From NCBI GenBank assembly GCA_026419775.2, contig JAOPGA020000939.1, positions 1-64,000 of the forward strand: DNA of 64,000 bases, written 5' to 3'. The notes beneath the pieces are model-generated. The model saw nothing but the letters and a program-made list of their open reading frames with translations, did no database searches and was not told the origin of the DNA. The stretch comes from Acrasis kona. Taxonomy: Eukaryota; Heterolobosea; Eutetramitea; Acrasida; Acrasidae. This document shows positions 18,747 through 28,835 of this stretch, piece by piece (the stretch's first letter is position 1; the number at the start of each line of letters is the position of its first letter). Made by a program: the position numbers and the translations under genes.

Positions 18747-20084
18747 TTATTTCTCTTTTATAAACAATTGTGCTTGAGGTGCGAGTTTGTCGACACTAAC
18801 CATACCATCCCTTTCATATTGAAAAGACATTTTTGGAAAATTACAAACAAGTTCAACTTGGTTACAATCTAAACCCTTTTCTACATCGATGTAATCAAAA
18901 AGTGTCTTGATGGTATCTGTCAGAGCGAACCTCCGGTTGAGTTGAGTGCCGTCTTGTAATCTTATCCGAAGTGCAGCAAAAGTTCCTTTGATTAGAGGAG
19001 GCTCTGCAGGTAAAGTCCTAATCTTTTCTTCTCTACTCCTCTCCAGTGCCTCCAATCTTGATTCTTCGAGCGACCGTGCAACTCTTTCTTGTTCCTCAAT
19101 CATGTCCTGATGTCTTTTTTTTTCTTGATCTTTCCTTAAGCTCTCTTGATAACGCTCGTCTTGTTGATTAAGCACTGACATGATTTGGGTCTCCACTACT
19201 TTTTTATTTTCCAATAGAGGTCCGTGAACTTCAATCGCAGTCAACATTTTATCAAAGCAAAGAGTGTTTAGATCAACGACGCCTTCGAGGACGTCGATGA
19301 TGGACACGCTGTTTTCAAAGTAAGATAGTAGACATGTGGTTGGGAGGATGCTGCTCTGCATGTTTGTGACGTGATGGGCTACTTCCATGTTTCTTGACAG
19401 CATGTTACGAAATGATCTTGTGTTTGCTTGGTTGTTGACGTCTCCCATCCATAAAACAAAATTGTGATTGATCATGTCCATGATGACATCATTGGTGAGA
19501 ATGTCTGATGCGTACTTGAAGGAGTCAGAATCGTTTTTAGAGTACAAGACGCAAACTAGGATTCTAGAAGACCGTTTTGCTTCGTCAAAAGCCTGATCAT
19601 AGGGTTTGTCGATGAATAGTAACTTATCAATGTTGGAGTCCGCGTAGCGGGTCTTGAGGGTTTGCTCAAAGAGTTCGTATAATGCTGAATTTTCAATCAT
19701 GATGCTGTCTTGTGGTTGTCCGGAATCTGACGAATAGTTGGCATCATCATCCATTTCGAAATCCTGTTCGTACTCATCTACTGGGGAAGATAGCGCGCTT
19801 ATTTGCATGTCCTTTTGTATTTCTTGCTCCTGCAAAACATGTTCCTCGATTTGTTTAGCGGTGCTGCCAATTAATAACAGATTTTGGCCGTCCTGAAAAC
19901 CTAAGGTCGTCATTGTATCATCGCTGTTAAATTGTTTCTTTTTTATTCCAAGAAGCTTCTGATTCTCTTTTGGTATCCCAAAGATGGTGTACAACCGAAC
20001 CCTTAAATCGTCCAATGTATCATCAGGTCTAACTTCAAGTTGCTTTTCAATGCCTCTGTGTTTTATGAAAAGTTTTATGTACAT
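18747..20084 (-). CDS. UAS-UBX protein, FAF1/FAF2-like Cdc48 cofactor
   Basis: 445 aa from the ATG at 20084. Domains in order: ubiquitin-like N-terminus (~1-75: KLFIKHRGIEKQLEVRPDDT), acidic linker, thioredoxin-like UAS domain (~150-280: RILVCVLYSKNDSD, DVIMDMINHNFVLWMGDV), coiled coil (~295-350, Glu/Arg-rich), and UBX domain (~365-445: AALRIRLQDGTQLNRRFA). This is the FAF2/UBXD8 layout, except that the N-terminus is ubiquitin-like rather than UBA and no membrane hairpin is visible. Such proteins bring Cdc48/p97 to ubiquitylated clients. The canonical FPR loop of UBX is replaced by FPKMSF, so binding may be altered. Convergent with the pseudouridine synthase, 13 bp apart. Confidence 0.8.
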   Translation of the reverse strand: MYIKLFIKHRGIEKQLEVRPDDTLDDLRVRLYTIFGIPKENQKLLGIKKKQFNSDDTMTTLGFQDGQNLLLIGSTAKQIEEHVLQEQEIQKDMQISALSSPVDEYEQDFEMDDDANYSSDSGQPQDSIMIENSALYELFEQTLKTRYADSNIDKLLFIDKPYDQAFDEAKRSSRILVCVLYSKNDSDSFKYASDILTNDVIMDMINHNFVLWMGDVNNQANTRSFRNMLSRNMEVAHHVTNMQSSILPTTCLLSYFENSVSIIDVLEGVVDLNTLCFDKMLTAIEVHGPLLENKKVVETQIMSVLNQQDERYQESLRKDQEKKRHQDMIEEQERVARSLEESRLEALERSREEKIRTLPAEPPLIKGTFAALRIRLQDGTQLNRRFALTDTIKTLFDYIDVEKGLDCNQVELVCNFPKMSFQYERDGMVSVDKLAPQAQLFIKEK

Positions 20085-20247
20085 TTGTTTGTTCAAAATC
20101 AAGTTCTTTTTTGCACATTGGAAATGCTTCTAAAAATAAATAGTTGATTTCCGTTACAACAGGTCAACAAAGACAAGTTTGAAACCATGTTTGATTTCAT
20201 AAACAACTTTTATTAACGGGATTTACAGAGATAATGTAAAGATCGCT

Positions 20248-22233
20248 TTACTCGCAATCCATGATCCTTCTATTGTGGAGGAACCTAAAATCACGATCTG
20301 GTTTTCCGTGCTCTCCATGATTAATTTTTTTTGTAATCTTGTCGAAAGCAGCCACATCAGTACCAGTTTGGTCTGCTAATTGATTGCAACCCAAATAACT
20401 CCATAGTTGAGCAGCAATATCAAATGTATACTTTTTATCTGCAGCAAGTTCTGGTTTTGATAATAGATCTAATCCTACCAACTCACCAACCCTCTTGTAA
20501 TTCCTTTTTCCTTTCATTTGCAGAGGTCCTCTACCTTTATACTTGACACCATCACCTTTTTCATCATTACCATAGGCAATATCCATCTCCAGTTCATGGC
20601 CGGAGGCTATACTTTCAAAGGCACCCAAATCTCCAGTCTCGTGACCTATTTGAGCAATAAAGGCTGCTTGTCTTCTACAATTATTGATTTCATGTTTAAT
20701 CATGGCCTTGTTTAACAAGGGTAGGTAGTCCAGACCAACAACTTTTGACACCTTATTATGGAACATTGCGATAAAGTCGTTCAAACTCAAGTTCACGTTG
20801 ATATTGTCTTCTTGATCGGCATCATGACAAGTGCATAGACGCACGACATTGGCATCTTTTCCTTCGCAAACCATTTGATCAGGAATATGACTCTCGTAAC
20901 AAGTCTCATCATCTTGGGTCTGCATGGGAGACCGTCTATAATGAGTTGGTTGAGTAAATTGATGGGAAATACAATCACGACAATCAAAATGTTTACGCAG
21001 CACACGACATCTATTAATATGAGTCAACGCAAATCTTGCACACGACATCTTTACGCCTTTACAAACATCATTACAATCTTGATCTGGTTTGCCTTTTACA
21101 ACTTTTATTGTCTTTGTATTGGTTGGCATTTGGAACTCCCTGTCAAACTCCGGACTCGCTCTCATCATGGTCAACATACTATTGGTCATTGTAGGTTTAT
21201 TATCGCACGGCGAAAACTCTTTTCCGCGACACAATCGGTAATCAAACCAATCATTGTGACTCATTCCATTAAAGTATAAATCATCGTAGCAACGTGGAAA
21301 TCTTCCTCTTTGGTCGCTCCCTCTCTCCCAAACCGACGAAAAGTCTCCAATGTGGTCCAATAGATTATGTCTGTATGCACAATTGTTGCGATCGGGTCCA
21401 AAGTATTTTGCTCCCTCCTCGTCGTACTTGGTCCACCATGGACTGGTCATGGCATCAGGTGGACCTTGGAATCTGTTGCGGAATAAGAAATTCGAAATTT
21501 CTCCCACGTCTTTACAGTGGACGACCATTCCATTAAATCCAAAAGAAACACGAAGAGCAGAAAAGTTTGGAAAGTATAAATTCTCTGCTGCGTGAATCGC
21601 TCTGTTTAAATGGTGGAGAGCGAACGGACACATTTCAAAGTCGTCCTCCATGAGCATCATGTACCCATTGTCCATTCTGTCCTTGCACCAACTATTATGG
21701 ACCTCTTCGAATAGCGCGCTTGCGTCTACATTTTGTTGTACGTCTCTGGCCCTCATCGTTCTGTATTTACCAGGGGCATCCTTCATGTTTGTAATTGTGT
21801 CGTCCCTCGTGTCCCTGTCCTTGAAATGGAACAACTTTGGAGCGAGGTTTGTATATTTTTTACGAGCATTTGAGTACGCAGGGTGAATGTTCTCTGGTCG
21901 CGGACTAAAAATGATAACTTTTGTTAAGAATGTCTGGTGAAGTGGTGAATCTTCCCACTCTCTGTACAATGCGTCCGCTGTTTTCTCTACATATCGGTCT
22001 CCGTTTATTCTGGGTGCGCTGAGTATTCCAACCGCCAATTCTGCTTTTGTATTTGTTCGAACGTGCCCGGGATTCAAAATAACGGGCGCTGCGACGGTCT
22101 GTGGAGGTGGTGCATCTCTGGCAATAATAAAGTAATAAACATTAAACAAGATCAAGAGTATGGATCCACATAATATTACTTTTGGTACCGTGCACTGAAA
22201 ACGGCCAGGAACCGGAGATTTGCCTCTTCTCAT
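20248..22233 (-). CDS. Type II glycosyltransferase-like/GH19 fusion
   Basis: 661 aa type II membrane protein. The cytosolic tail is short and basic, with one transmembrane helix at residues ~18-38 (VILCGSILLILFNVYYFIIA). The luminal domain (~60-360) has SAPRINGDRYVEKT and a DxD-like LMEDDFEMCP, as in Golgi N-acetylglucosaminyltransferases. A Cys module (~390-480: CNDVCKG, CRVLRKHFDC, VRLCTC) resembles the C-terminal region of MGAT5. Residues ~500-655 form a GH19 chitinase/lysozyme domain: IGHETG carries the first catalytic Glu, then YKGRGPLQMKGKRNYKRVG. The ATG lies 44 bp after the stop of the next gene, with GTTGACA at 22249. Golgi location is inferred; substrates are unknown. Confidence 0.75.
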   Translation of the reverse strand: MRRGKSPVPGRFQCTVPKVILCGSILLILFNVYYFIIARDAPPPQTVAAPVILNPGHVRTNTKAELAVGILSAPRINGDRYVEKTADALYREWEDSPLHQTFLTKVIIFSPRPENIHPAYSNARKKYTNLAPKLFHFKDRDTRDDTITNMKDAPGKYRTMRARDVQQNVDASALFEEVHNSWCKDRMDNGYMMLMEDDFEMCPFALHHLNRAIHAAENLYFPNFSALRVSFGFNGMVVHCKDVGEISNFLFRNRFQGPPDAMTSPWWTKYDEEGAKYFGPDRNNCAYRHNLLDHIGDFSSVWERGSDQRGRFPRCYDDLYFNGMSHNDWFDYRLCRGKEFSPCDNKPTMTNSMLTMMRASPEFDREFQMPTNTKTIKVVKGKPDQDCNDVCKGVKMSCARFALTHINRCRVLRKHFDCRDCISHQFTQPTHYRRSPMQTQDDETCYESHIPDQMVCEGKDANVVRLCTCHDADQEDNINVNLSLNDFIAMFHNKVSKVVGLDYLPLLNKAMIKHEINNCRRQAAFIAQIGHETGDLGAFESIASGHELEMDIAYGNDEKGDGVKYKGRGPLQMKGKRNYKRVGELVGLDLLSKPELAADKKYTFDIAAQLWSYLGCNQLADQTGTDVAAFDKITKKINHGEHGKPDRDFRFLHNRRIMDCE

Positions 22234-22277
22234 TCACAACAAGAACAAGTTGACAGTACGTTGTAATCAAAAATCGT

Positions 22278-25200
22278 TTATTTCTTGGCCAGGATCTGAT
22301 AACAATTATTGCACACTCTTACAGGATCCGAATGACCAAACCTTAAAACACTAATTCTCTTGTTGGTACAAGATCCACAAAAGATTCCTCCACAGTATCT
22401 GCAGTGATGTCTTCTTCTTAAAAACGTAAATGCCAAATTGCAGTCCATACAATTGTGGCAATCCTTATCGGGCACCCACTGGTGAGCACACACGCAAGCA
22501 CTTTGGGACCCACCACAATCAATATTACGCACGCTCTTATCGGACAAGAATTCTACCATCTTTGGCGAATGCAAATCGCTCTCGCTCTTCACTCCCAACC
22601 TCCCGTACGTACCAGCTCCCCAACTAAACACGATGCCATCCTCGAGCAACACCATCACGTGGTTCACGCCACACGCCAACTGTTTGGCCGGTCTACTCGC
22701 CAGCGCATCCACTCGAACGGGCGCAAGTGCATGTTGTTTGATGCCGTTTCCAATCTGACCGTAGATTCCATTTCCCCACATGTAAATCTCTCCGCTGCTA
22801 GCGATGCAGCCGCTGTGAGTGCTTCCGGCAGCCACGCTCTTGACGCGAATGCCATTCTCCACAAAGCTTCGAATCATGGTGGGAACCAAACACTCTTCGG
22901 TGTTTCCGTGACCGAGCTGACCGTAGGTGGCATTACCCCACGAATAGACGGTGCCATCGTCACATACTACCAACGAGTGCCACAGGCCCAACGAGCACTG
23001 CACCACCTTCTTGTTGTCGAGCGCCTCGTGCCGTAGCAGCGTGGGAACGTACAAGTTGTTCTTGTTTCCGTGACCCAACTGACCGTCCTCTCCGCTGCCC
23101 CACGTCATGAAGGCTCCACCTTCCAATATACAAGCGCTGTGCCAATGACCACACTCCACATCCACCACCTTCTTACCTATCTGTTGCAGCGTGGGTATGG
23201 TGGTTGGTTTCAACTGCTTCTTCATGCTATCGCCTAGACCAGTCTGTCCGTGACTGTTACCTCCAAACACCCACACATGACCGTTGTCCTCCAACACCAT
23301 GGTGTGGCTCAATCCCATGCGGACGGTGATGATCTTGTGACCTCGAAGCGCCATGACTAGAGTTGCCTTGAGTCGATCTCCCTCGTCGCCGTGTCCCAAT
23401 CGACCTGCATCTCCGCTTCCCCACGTGAACACTTCGCCACCCAACATGACCGCCGCAGCAGCGCTATTTTCGCACGCCAGCAAACTCACGTCCAAGAACA
23501 AAAAGTCCTTCATGACGAGCGGTTCCGTTTGATCGTTTTGATCTCCGTGTCCGAGCGCACCCTTTGCACCTTGACCCCATGTGTAAGCATCTCCGATCCT
23601 TTCGAACATTTCTTTGAACTTTTTTTGATCTTCAAAATCATTACTGGAAGTGATGGGTTGGACTTGACTGGGAGTGATGGGTGCACCCAACAAATCCAAC
23701 GATGCAGCGTCGCTGATGCGCTTGTTGGGTTTGTTTTGGTTTTCTAATAACATGGTGATGCCCTCCACCCAAGTATCGTATTCTCTCTTGTCCTTGCACA
23801 CAATGTCCAACGTCCTATTCTTGTACAATAACGAAAAACTCAAATTCTCCAACTCTGGATTCTTGTATCGCATAAAGATTTGTGTTTTTTGTCCTCTCAC
23901 AATCTTCTTGACCTCGCTGAGCGGAACCACTGATTCGTTGTAATTCTTGTTTGGCGATCCCCACATGAGGAATTGTTCGTCGTTCGATAATTTGATGGTC
24001 CTAAAGTGAGGTTTGGTGCTTCGACAGTATTTGAGCATGGTGGCACCTGCTTTTAATTCGTTGATGATTTCGGTCGGGTTGAGTTCGTAACTGGCCTGTT
24101 CGCTCTGTAATGCAATGTTGAATGTGGTGCTGCTGTCGTCGGTGTGTACTTGGTTGATGAGTTGTAGTTGACTGCTGGATTGTACTTTTTTGTTTTCTGA
24201 AATGACCACGTCGATGGCCTCCATCCAAGAATACTTTTCTTGTAACGAACTGGAGTGGAATGTGTAAGATCCTTGCGGCGTGCGTAGTTGGAACACTCCC
24301 TTGTTTGCTTCTGCATCTTGCATCACGCTCACATATTCGTATAGTTGGGAGTTGCTGCTTATTGGTATTTTGGTCCTCAATTCGAACTTGTCTCCTCTCT
24401 GTTTGGACAACACCATCATGTCGTTGAATAAATGTACGTAAATGGGCGCTCTGTTGTTAAAGTTGTCCATCTGATCCGCTAACACTTCCTCCAACGCGCC
24501 TTCTTTTTTGAAACGACGATGAGGTTCCAAGAAGCTTGCCTCCGGACTAAACGATTGTTGCACTCTTAAAAGTTCGTTGGTCGCATCGATCACCTTCATT
24601 GCAGTATTCAAGTGAACGGCTACTTCTCTAATCTTCTCCTCCGCGGATATCAGATCAGCATAGTCTGGATGGTAGGGTTCGGTGTGGTGGATTAAATCTC
24701 TCAACAGCAGTTGGTAACGAGGAATACGTTGGATGGGCAGGATCAAATAAGAAGATAAACCTAGTTTGGTTGTGCGTGTGTCCTTGTCCATGGTGGCCAC
24801 AAGTGATTTGAACTCTTGATTCTCTCTTGATTTTTTTAATTGGGCCACTGCCTTGTCGTAATTGTTACAATATCTCGTATAAGTTTTAAAGAAGGGTGCC
24901 ATGCTCAAGAAGACATCGCTGATTTTACTGCGGTCGTTGAATGATTCGCTCCCGATGGCCTCTTCTAATTTGGTTAGAAACGCTTCGGCAACGTTGGATA
25001 TGACTTCAATGTCCGAAAAAAATGGTGCTGACATCTTTAGGTGCAATGTAGGAGTTGGGTGACGATGCTATGGTCTTCATGGGCTTGAGATAAACCTCCA
25101 AAAGAGAGCGCAAGCACTCGACGTATGTCTTCTCGGTGGATAAGATCTCCTGAGCATTTCTTCGTCTAGTGTATCTGTTGTTTTCTAAAGAGTTAGTGTG

Positions 25201-25960
25201 GAGTTGATTTTTAAACCTTACTTAGTTTCTTAAAGTACTTTCTTGCTTTATATGCTCTGTAATTCTTTTGTAAGGCAATAATGGCCTTGAGTTCCTTCGC
25301 TGTGGGCCTTTTGTACTTGTTTATTAGTACTTCCTTTTGTTTTGTTTCCTCCTCCGAAACAACCTTGGCAGCTTGTGCCTTCTTGTCCACTGGAGCGGAC
25401 TCATCAGGTTTATACTCAACGAACATGCCACGAACCTCGGGCGTTTTTGGTGCTGATTCCTGCTGCTGCGTATCGGTAAATGTTCCTAGGTTCATTGACT
25501 TTACACGCGTTGGCATGGTAGGGGTAACTACCTGTATATGCTGTGAAGAGGAAGAATTGACTTTTGATGCCATAGAGAAACGTGAGGGTGGGGGTGGTAG
25601 TGTCTTTTTTGGTGCGTTTGTGTTATTTGTTAGTACATCCACCAAAGGTTGAGAAGAGTACTCAACTGTTGGTTGGACTGGCTGTGGAGTGGTCGTAACA
25701 GCTGGAGTAACTTCTTGGTTGGTGGCTGGTGCTTTAGACCGAGGAGTTACATAAGGGCTTTTTGGAGAAGGTGTGGTCGTCTCAACTGGTGTGATCGGTA
25801 CAACTGATGTGTTTAGAGGGGACGTATTGGCCCTCGCTAAATTTGTTGAGTTTCTTGCAAAACGAGAAGGAGGATTTGGTAACTTTCCGTTTTGCTCGTT
25901 CTGCTTGGTTATTTGCTCCATTTGTTGAATGCGCTCCTGTATGGACAGTTGACGCGACAT
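22278..25960 (-). CDS. IQ-RhoGEF-PH-RCC1-FYVE signalling protein (frame break)
   Basis: Two exons (25960..25222 and 25184..22278) around a 37-bp intron. About 1,214 aa if one frame break is allowed. Layout: Pro/Ser-rich N-terminus, IQ motif (ALQKNYRAYKARKYF), DH/RhoGEF domain (RRNAQEILSTEKTYVECL ... LPIQRIPRYQLLLRDLI), PH domain, second PH of plant PRAF type (EIINELKAGATMLKYCRS), about seven RCC1 repeats, and FYVE finger (WVPDKDCHNC, RRHHCRYCGGIFC). In the DH domain a run of seven T (25016-25022) puts the halves out of frame; six would restore the conserved block. Predicted: phosphoinositide-directed exchange factor for Rho/Rac GTPases, with calmodulin input through IQ. Confidence 0.85.
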
Positions 25961-26170
25961 GCCTCAAGATGATACAAACAAACTTTGGGGTGGCGTAATA
26001 TGAACACTAAGGTTGACTTTTCAAATTTTTACAAGGATTTTTGTCGTAATGAAGTTTCAAGACCTTTCAAGGAACTCAATTTAACATGGTTGATTTATAC
26101 GTAATGTTGATTTAATAAGGCTAAAGTTGTCTTGATAAAAATACAGTATTGATAGTAGTTTAGAGTTATT

Positions 26171-26587
26171 TTAATTGACCCCATTCGAACGGTAAAATGT
26201 ATCGGTGATTATTGATTTCCTCCCATGTTGAGAAACGTTTGCTCTATGGCCATCGCAAAGCCACCCAACTTCTTGTGAGCTTGTTAAAGGTCTAGAGCTT
26301 TTTTGCTGGGGTGATTTGTTTCTTTGATTGGCTAGGTATGCCATACGTCCTTTCCCTTCTTTACTGACTCCGTCAAACAGGATTCTTCGTTCAGGTGAGG
26401 TTGCATCTCTTCTAACTCGTTCTTTCTCACTCTCAACTCTCTCAGTTAATGAACGTAAAAGTAGTGCTCTTTCTTTGGCCAGCTCTTCTTTACCGTACTT
26501 ATTGTCCCAGTGTTTCTTGGTTACATACTCTTTTTTAACTGTTTCTTTGAAAGCCTCACTGTGAACAGTCTCAGATTTTGCCCTCAT
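26171..26587 (-). CDS. Probable flagellar microtubule inner protein (SPMIP1-like)
   Basis: 138 aa, basic. An N-terminal helical region is rich in Lys/Glu/Arg. The C-terminal half carries the pattern ILFDGVSKEGKGRMAYLANQ, then RPLTSSQEVGW. The combination LFxGxSxxxxGRxxYLxxR...P...GW is what I know from SPMIP1/ATP6V1FNB-type proteins of the axonemal doublet lumen. If right, the organism makes flagella or keeps the genes. The ATG at 26587 is unambiguous. Alternative: an unrelated basic coiled-coil protein. Confidence 0.5.
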   Translation of the reverse strand: MRAKSETVHSEAFKETVKKEYVTKKHWDNKYGKEELAKERALLLRSLTERVESEKERVRRDATSPERRILFDGVSKEGKGRMAYLANQRNKSPQQKSSRPLTSSQEVGWLCDGHRANVSQHGRKSIITDTFYRSNGVN

Positions 26588-26725
26588 AGTTACAGTTTCA
26601 AAAGTAAGTTACAAAAATTACCTGAGTTGAGCTATATTTATAGACAACAATACCCATCTAAACGGATGCATGAAAACGAATAGCAACATTGAGTAAAGCA
26701 GAATTAAGACAAATTTGAAAGCAGA

Positions 26726-27069
26726 ATGATTTGGCCGGCCTATTTTCGGAGAGACATCATTATAATAACTAGTCGATCAGAGTTTGGCGCTCATTTTGGA
26801 ACTGTGATCGGCCAAATGTTCGAGTGGCACTATAGTAAGTAATCAAGTTACTTTTTTATATTGACGACATAGCTACTTCCAGTCGCGTTTTTGTCAACAC
26901 AGACGACGAATCTATAATTATGAGCATTGTAGGTGATGAGAAAACAAAGGAAAAAATAATATCAGAGAGGAGCAAGAAACCTTTTGATATTTTTCAAGAC
27001 TTTGTGGAAAGAATGGATGTAAAATACGAAGACGATGAGAAATTTAGTATCTCTGTTGTGCGTGAATAA
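26726..27069 (+). CDS. 101-aa protein of unknown function (spliced)
   Basis: Two exons, 26726..26834 and 26873..27069, around a 38-bp GT-AG intron (GTAAGT...CATAG). Together they give exactly 102 codons. Neither exon is long enough to stand out alone. The N-terminal half is hydrophobic with beta character (RRDIIIITSRSEFGAHFG, VIGQMFEWHY). The C-terminal half is acidic and helical (FDIFQDFVERMDVKYEDDE). No family is recognised. Support comes from the in-frame splice, a canonical donor, and an intron size matching the rest of the window. Confidence 0.6.
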
Positions 27070-27225
27070 ACGTCTACGTGCGATAATGGAACATTAGTGC
27101 TGTTGTTCAACTGAATATTTTCGAATTTTTTTGTAACATATTCGCACGTTCTCCTATCTTTAGAACACAAATGACATTGACAATCTATTTTAAAAGCATA
27201 AACCGGTTTTTAAAAACACAAGACA

Positions 27226-27633
27226 ATGTCTGATATCGATAATAAACCTACCCAATCCTCTGCTGACTTGATAAATCCAGGGGCTAAGACATTAATTAAG
27301 GATGAAGAAATCAAAGCAAACCTACCAACTGAAAAACCAAGCTCTATTGAAGAACCTGAATCCAGTAAATATGCGATATCCGGGGCTTTTGATTCCGCAA
27401 TAGAAGCCGCCAATGAAGCTATCGACCGTCTTGGGGATGTAGTTGATAAGAGTGGATTTTCAGATAAGGTTGAGAACATTTATAACAGTGTTGCTCAAGT
27501 AGTAGAAGATACTGGCATCCCAGCGCAGATTGAACATGTAAAAGAGGCCATACAACACAAGTTTGAAAACACATCTATATCAAATGAGAATCTTTCAGAA
27601 CCATGGTTGAAGGAAGGCGAAGATAAAAACTAA
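27226..27633 (+). CDS. Small acidic amphipathic-helix protein, unknown
   Basis: 135 aa, acidic. The N-terminal third is disordered (Pro/Ser/Glu-rich). The rest is predicted helical with hydrophobic spacing (FDSAIEAANEAIDRLGDVVD, VENIYNSVAQVVED), reminiscent of LEA-like or lipid-surface binding helices. No signal peptide or membrane segment. No family recognised. Start at the first ATG after an A-rich leader (aaacacaagacaATG). Confidence 0.55.
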   Translation: MSDIDNKPTQSSADLINPGAKTLIKDEEIKANLPTEKPSSIEEPESSKYAISGAFDSAIEAANEAIDRLGDVVDKSGFSDKVENIYNSVAQVVEDTGIPAQIEHVKEAIQHKFENTSISNENLSEPWLKEGEDKN

Positions 27634-27746
27634 CGCTTATATAAATAAAATGCGAATATAATTCTCACTCATCACATCACGTCTCTTCTCCATCAGGGTC
27701 AAGGTCTTTTTTATTACAATAAATACCCAAATTGTTCTGAAGTCAA

Positions 27747-28806
27747 ATGGAAATAAGCACTGTGGAGGGCATCGTCGCGCTGTCCTTCGACGGCTTGATT
27801 GTAATTTTACTATCGATAATAATATTGCTGTTTATCGCAGTGGCAAGACGGTCTCAAATTAATGATTTACATGCTACCAAAGGTGTGGGGGTTTCACTAT
27901 TATCCATTATTGTTGCACTATGTATAGTTCGAACTATATAGAACCACAAATCTAATCCACTTAGTCAATATTATAAGTTATGGAAGCAAGATTGTTGCAG
28001 ACCTCAAATACTTGCAAATTTCAGTTGCACAGAGGGAGATGAGAACCGTCAACATTTTAGCAGAAGCAGCGGGCACTGTATCCGTGATCGCCCTCGTATT
28101 GTTTATTCTATATCACTTGTAAGTAGACGGCAATGTATTTGGTACTACCATCACAATAGATTGCGCCAGAAACATATTTTTGGATTAAGTGATGAGAAGA
28201 CATTAAGAGCAGGCGTCGTCGCCAGTATTGTGGTGATGATGATTGTCCTCGCCAGTCATGCCTCGTTCTTAACCCTTGAAATTATAACCACTTATAAGGG
28301 GCTAGACGAACGATACGAAAACATTCATTATTACGGAAACATTTCAACGGACGTGTTAGAAATTTTAATCTTTATTGGGATGGCAATAACAGCAGTCGTT
28401 AGCTACTATAATGGTGGGAATGTGTCAGACCCTAGCACAAAAAAGTCGCTCGCCCTTGTAAGTATTATTCACTTGAACATTGAGTAACATGTAGATGATG
28501 TCTGCTGTTGTTTGTGTGTGCTGCTTTTATGTGATTCGTTCCGTTCTGCAAATTTTATACTTTATTACAAAGACGTTATTCGCCGATAAAATCTTCTTTC
28601 CAACAACAATTGGTCTTGAAGTAACCTTTGGAGTGTTGACCATCTTATCGCTCTTCTCCATCATTTTGATATTTGGACCACTCAACCCAGTCCATGACCA
28701 GGACTTTGACACTTTATCATTAGCCAAATCAGATGCCCTACAAAGATATGATCCGGGAAATCGCTTCTACTCCACCGAATACATTAACACTCGGAACGGT
28801 CTGTAA
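27747..28806 (+). CDS. Seven-transmembrane-helix protein (four exons)
   Basis: Four exons (27747..27921, 27965..28118, 28160..28457, 28495..28806) with introns of 43, 41 and 37 bp. They join to 313 codons (312 aa) without a stop. Seven hydrophobic segments follow: GLIVILLSIIILLFIAV; the segment around the first splice; LAEAAGTVSVIALVLFIL; VVASIVVMMIVLASHASFL; ILIFIGMAITAVVSYY; MMSAVVCVCCFYVIRSVLQI; and VTFGVLTILSLFSIILIF. The tail is short and polar. The layout suits a GPCR-like or TOM1/THH1-like protein, but I recognise no signature. The unspliced frames look like unrelated tiny ORFs, so automated calling could easily miss it. Confidence 0.7.
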
Positions 28807-28835
28807 TCAAAATCAAAAGAATAAAAATAACTTTT

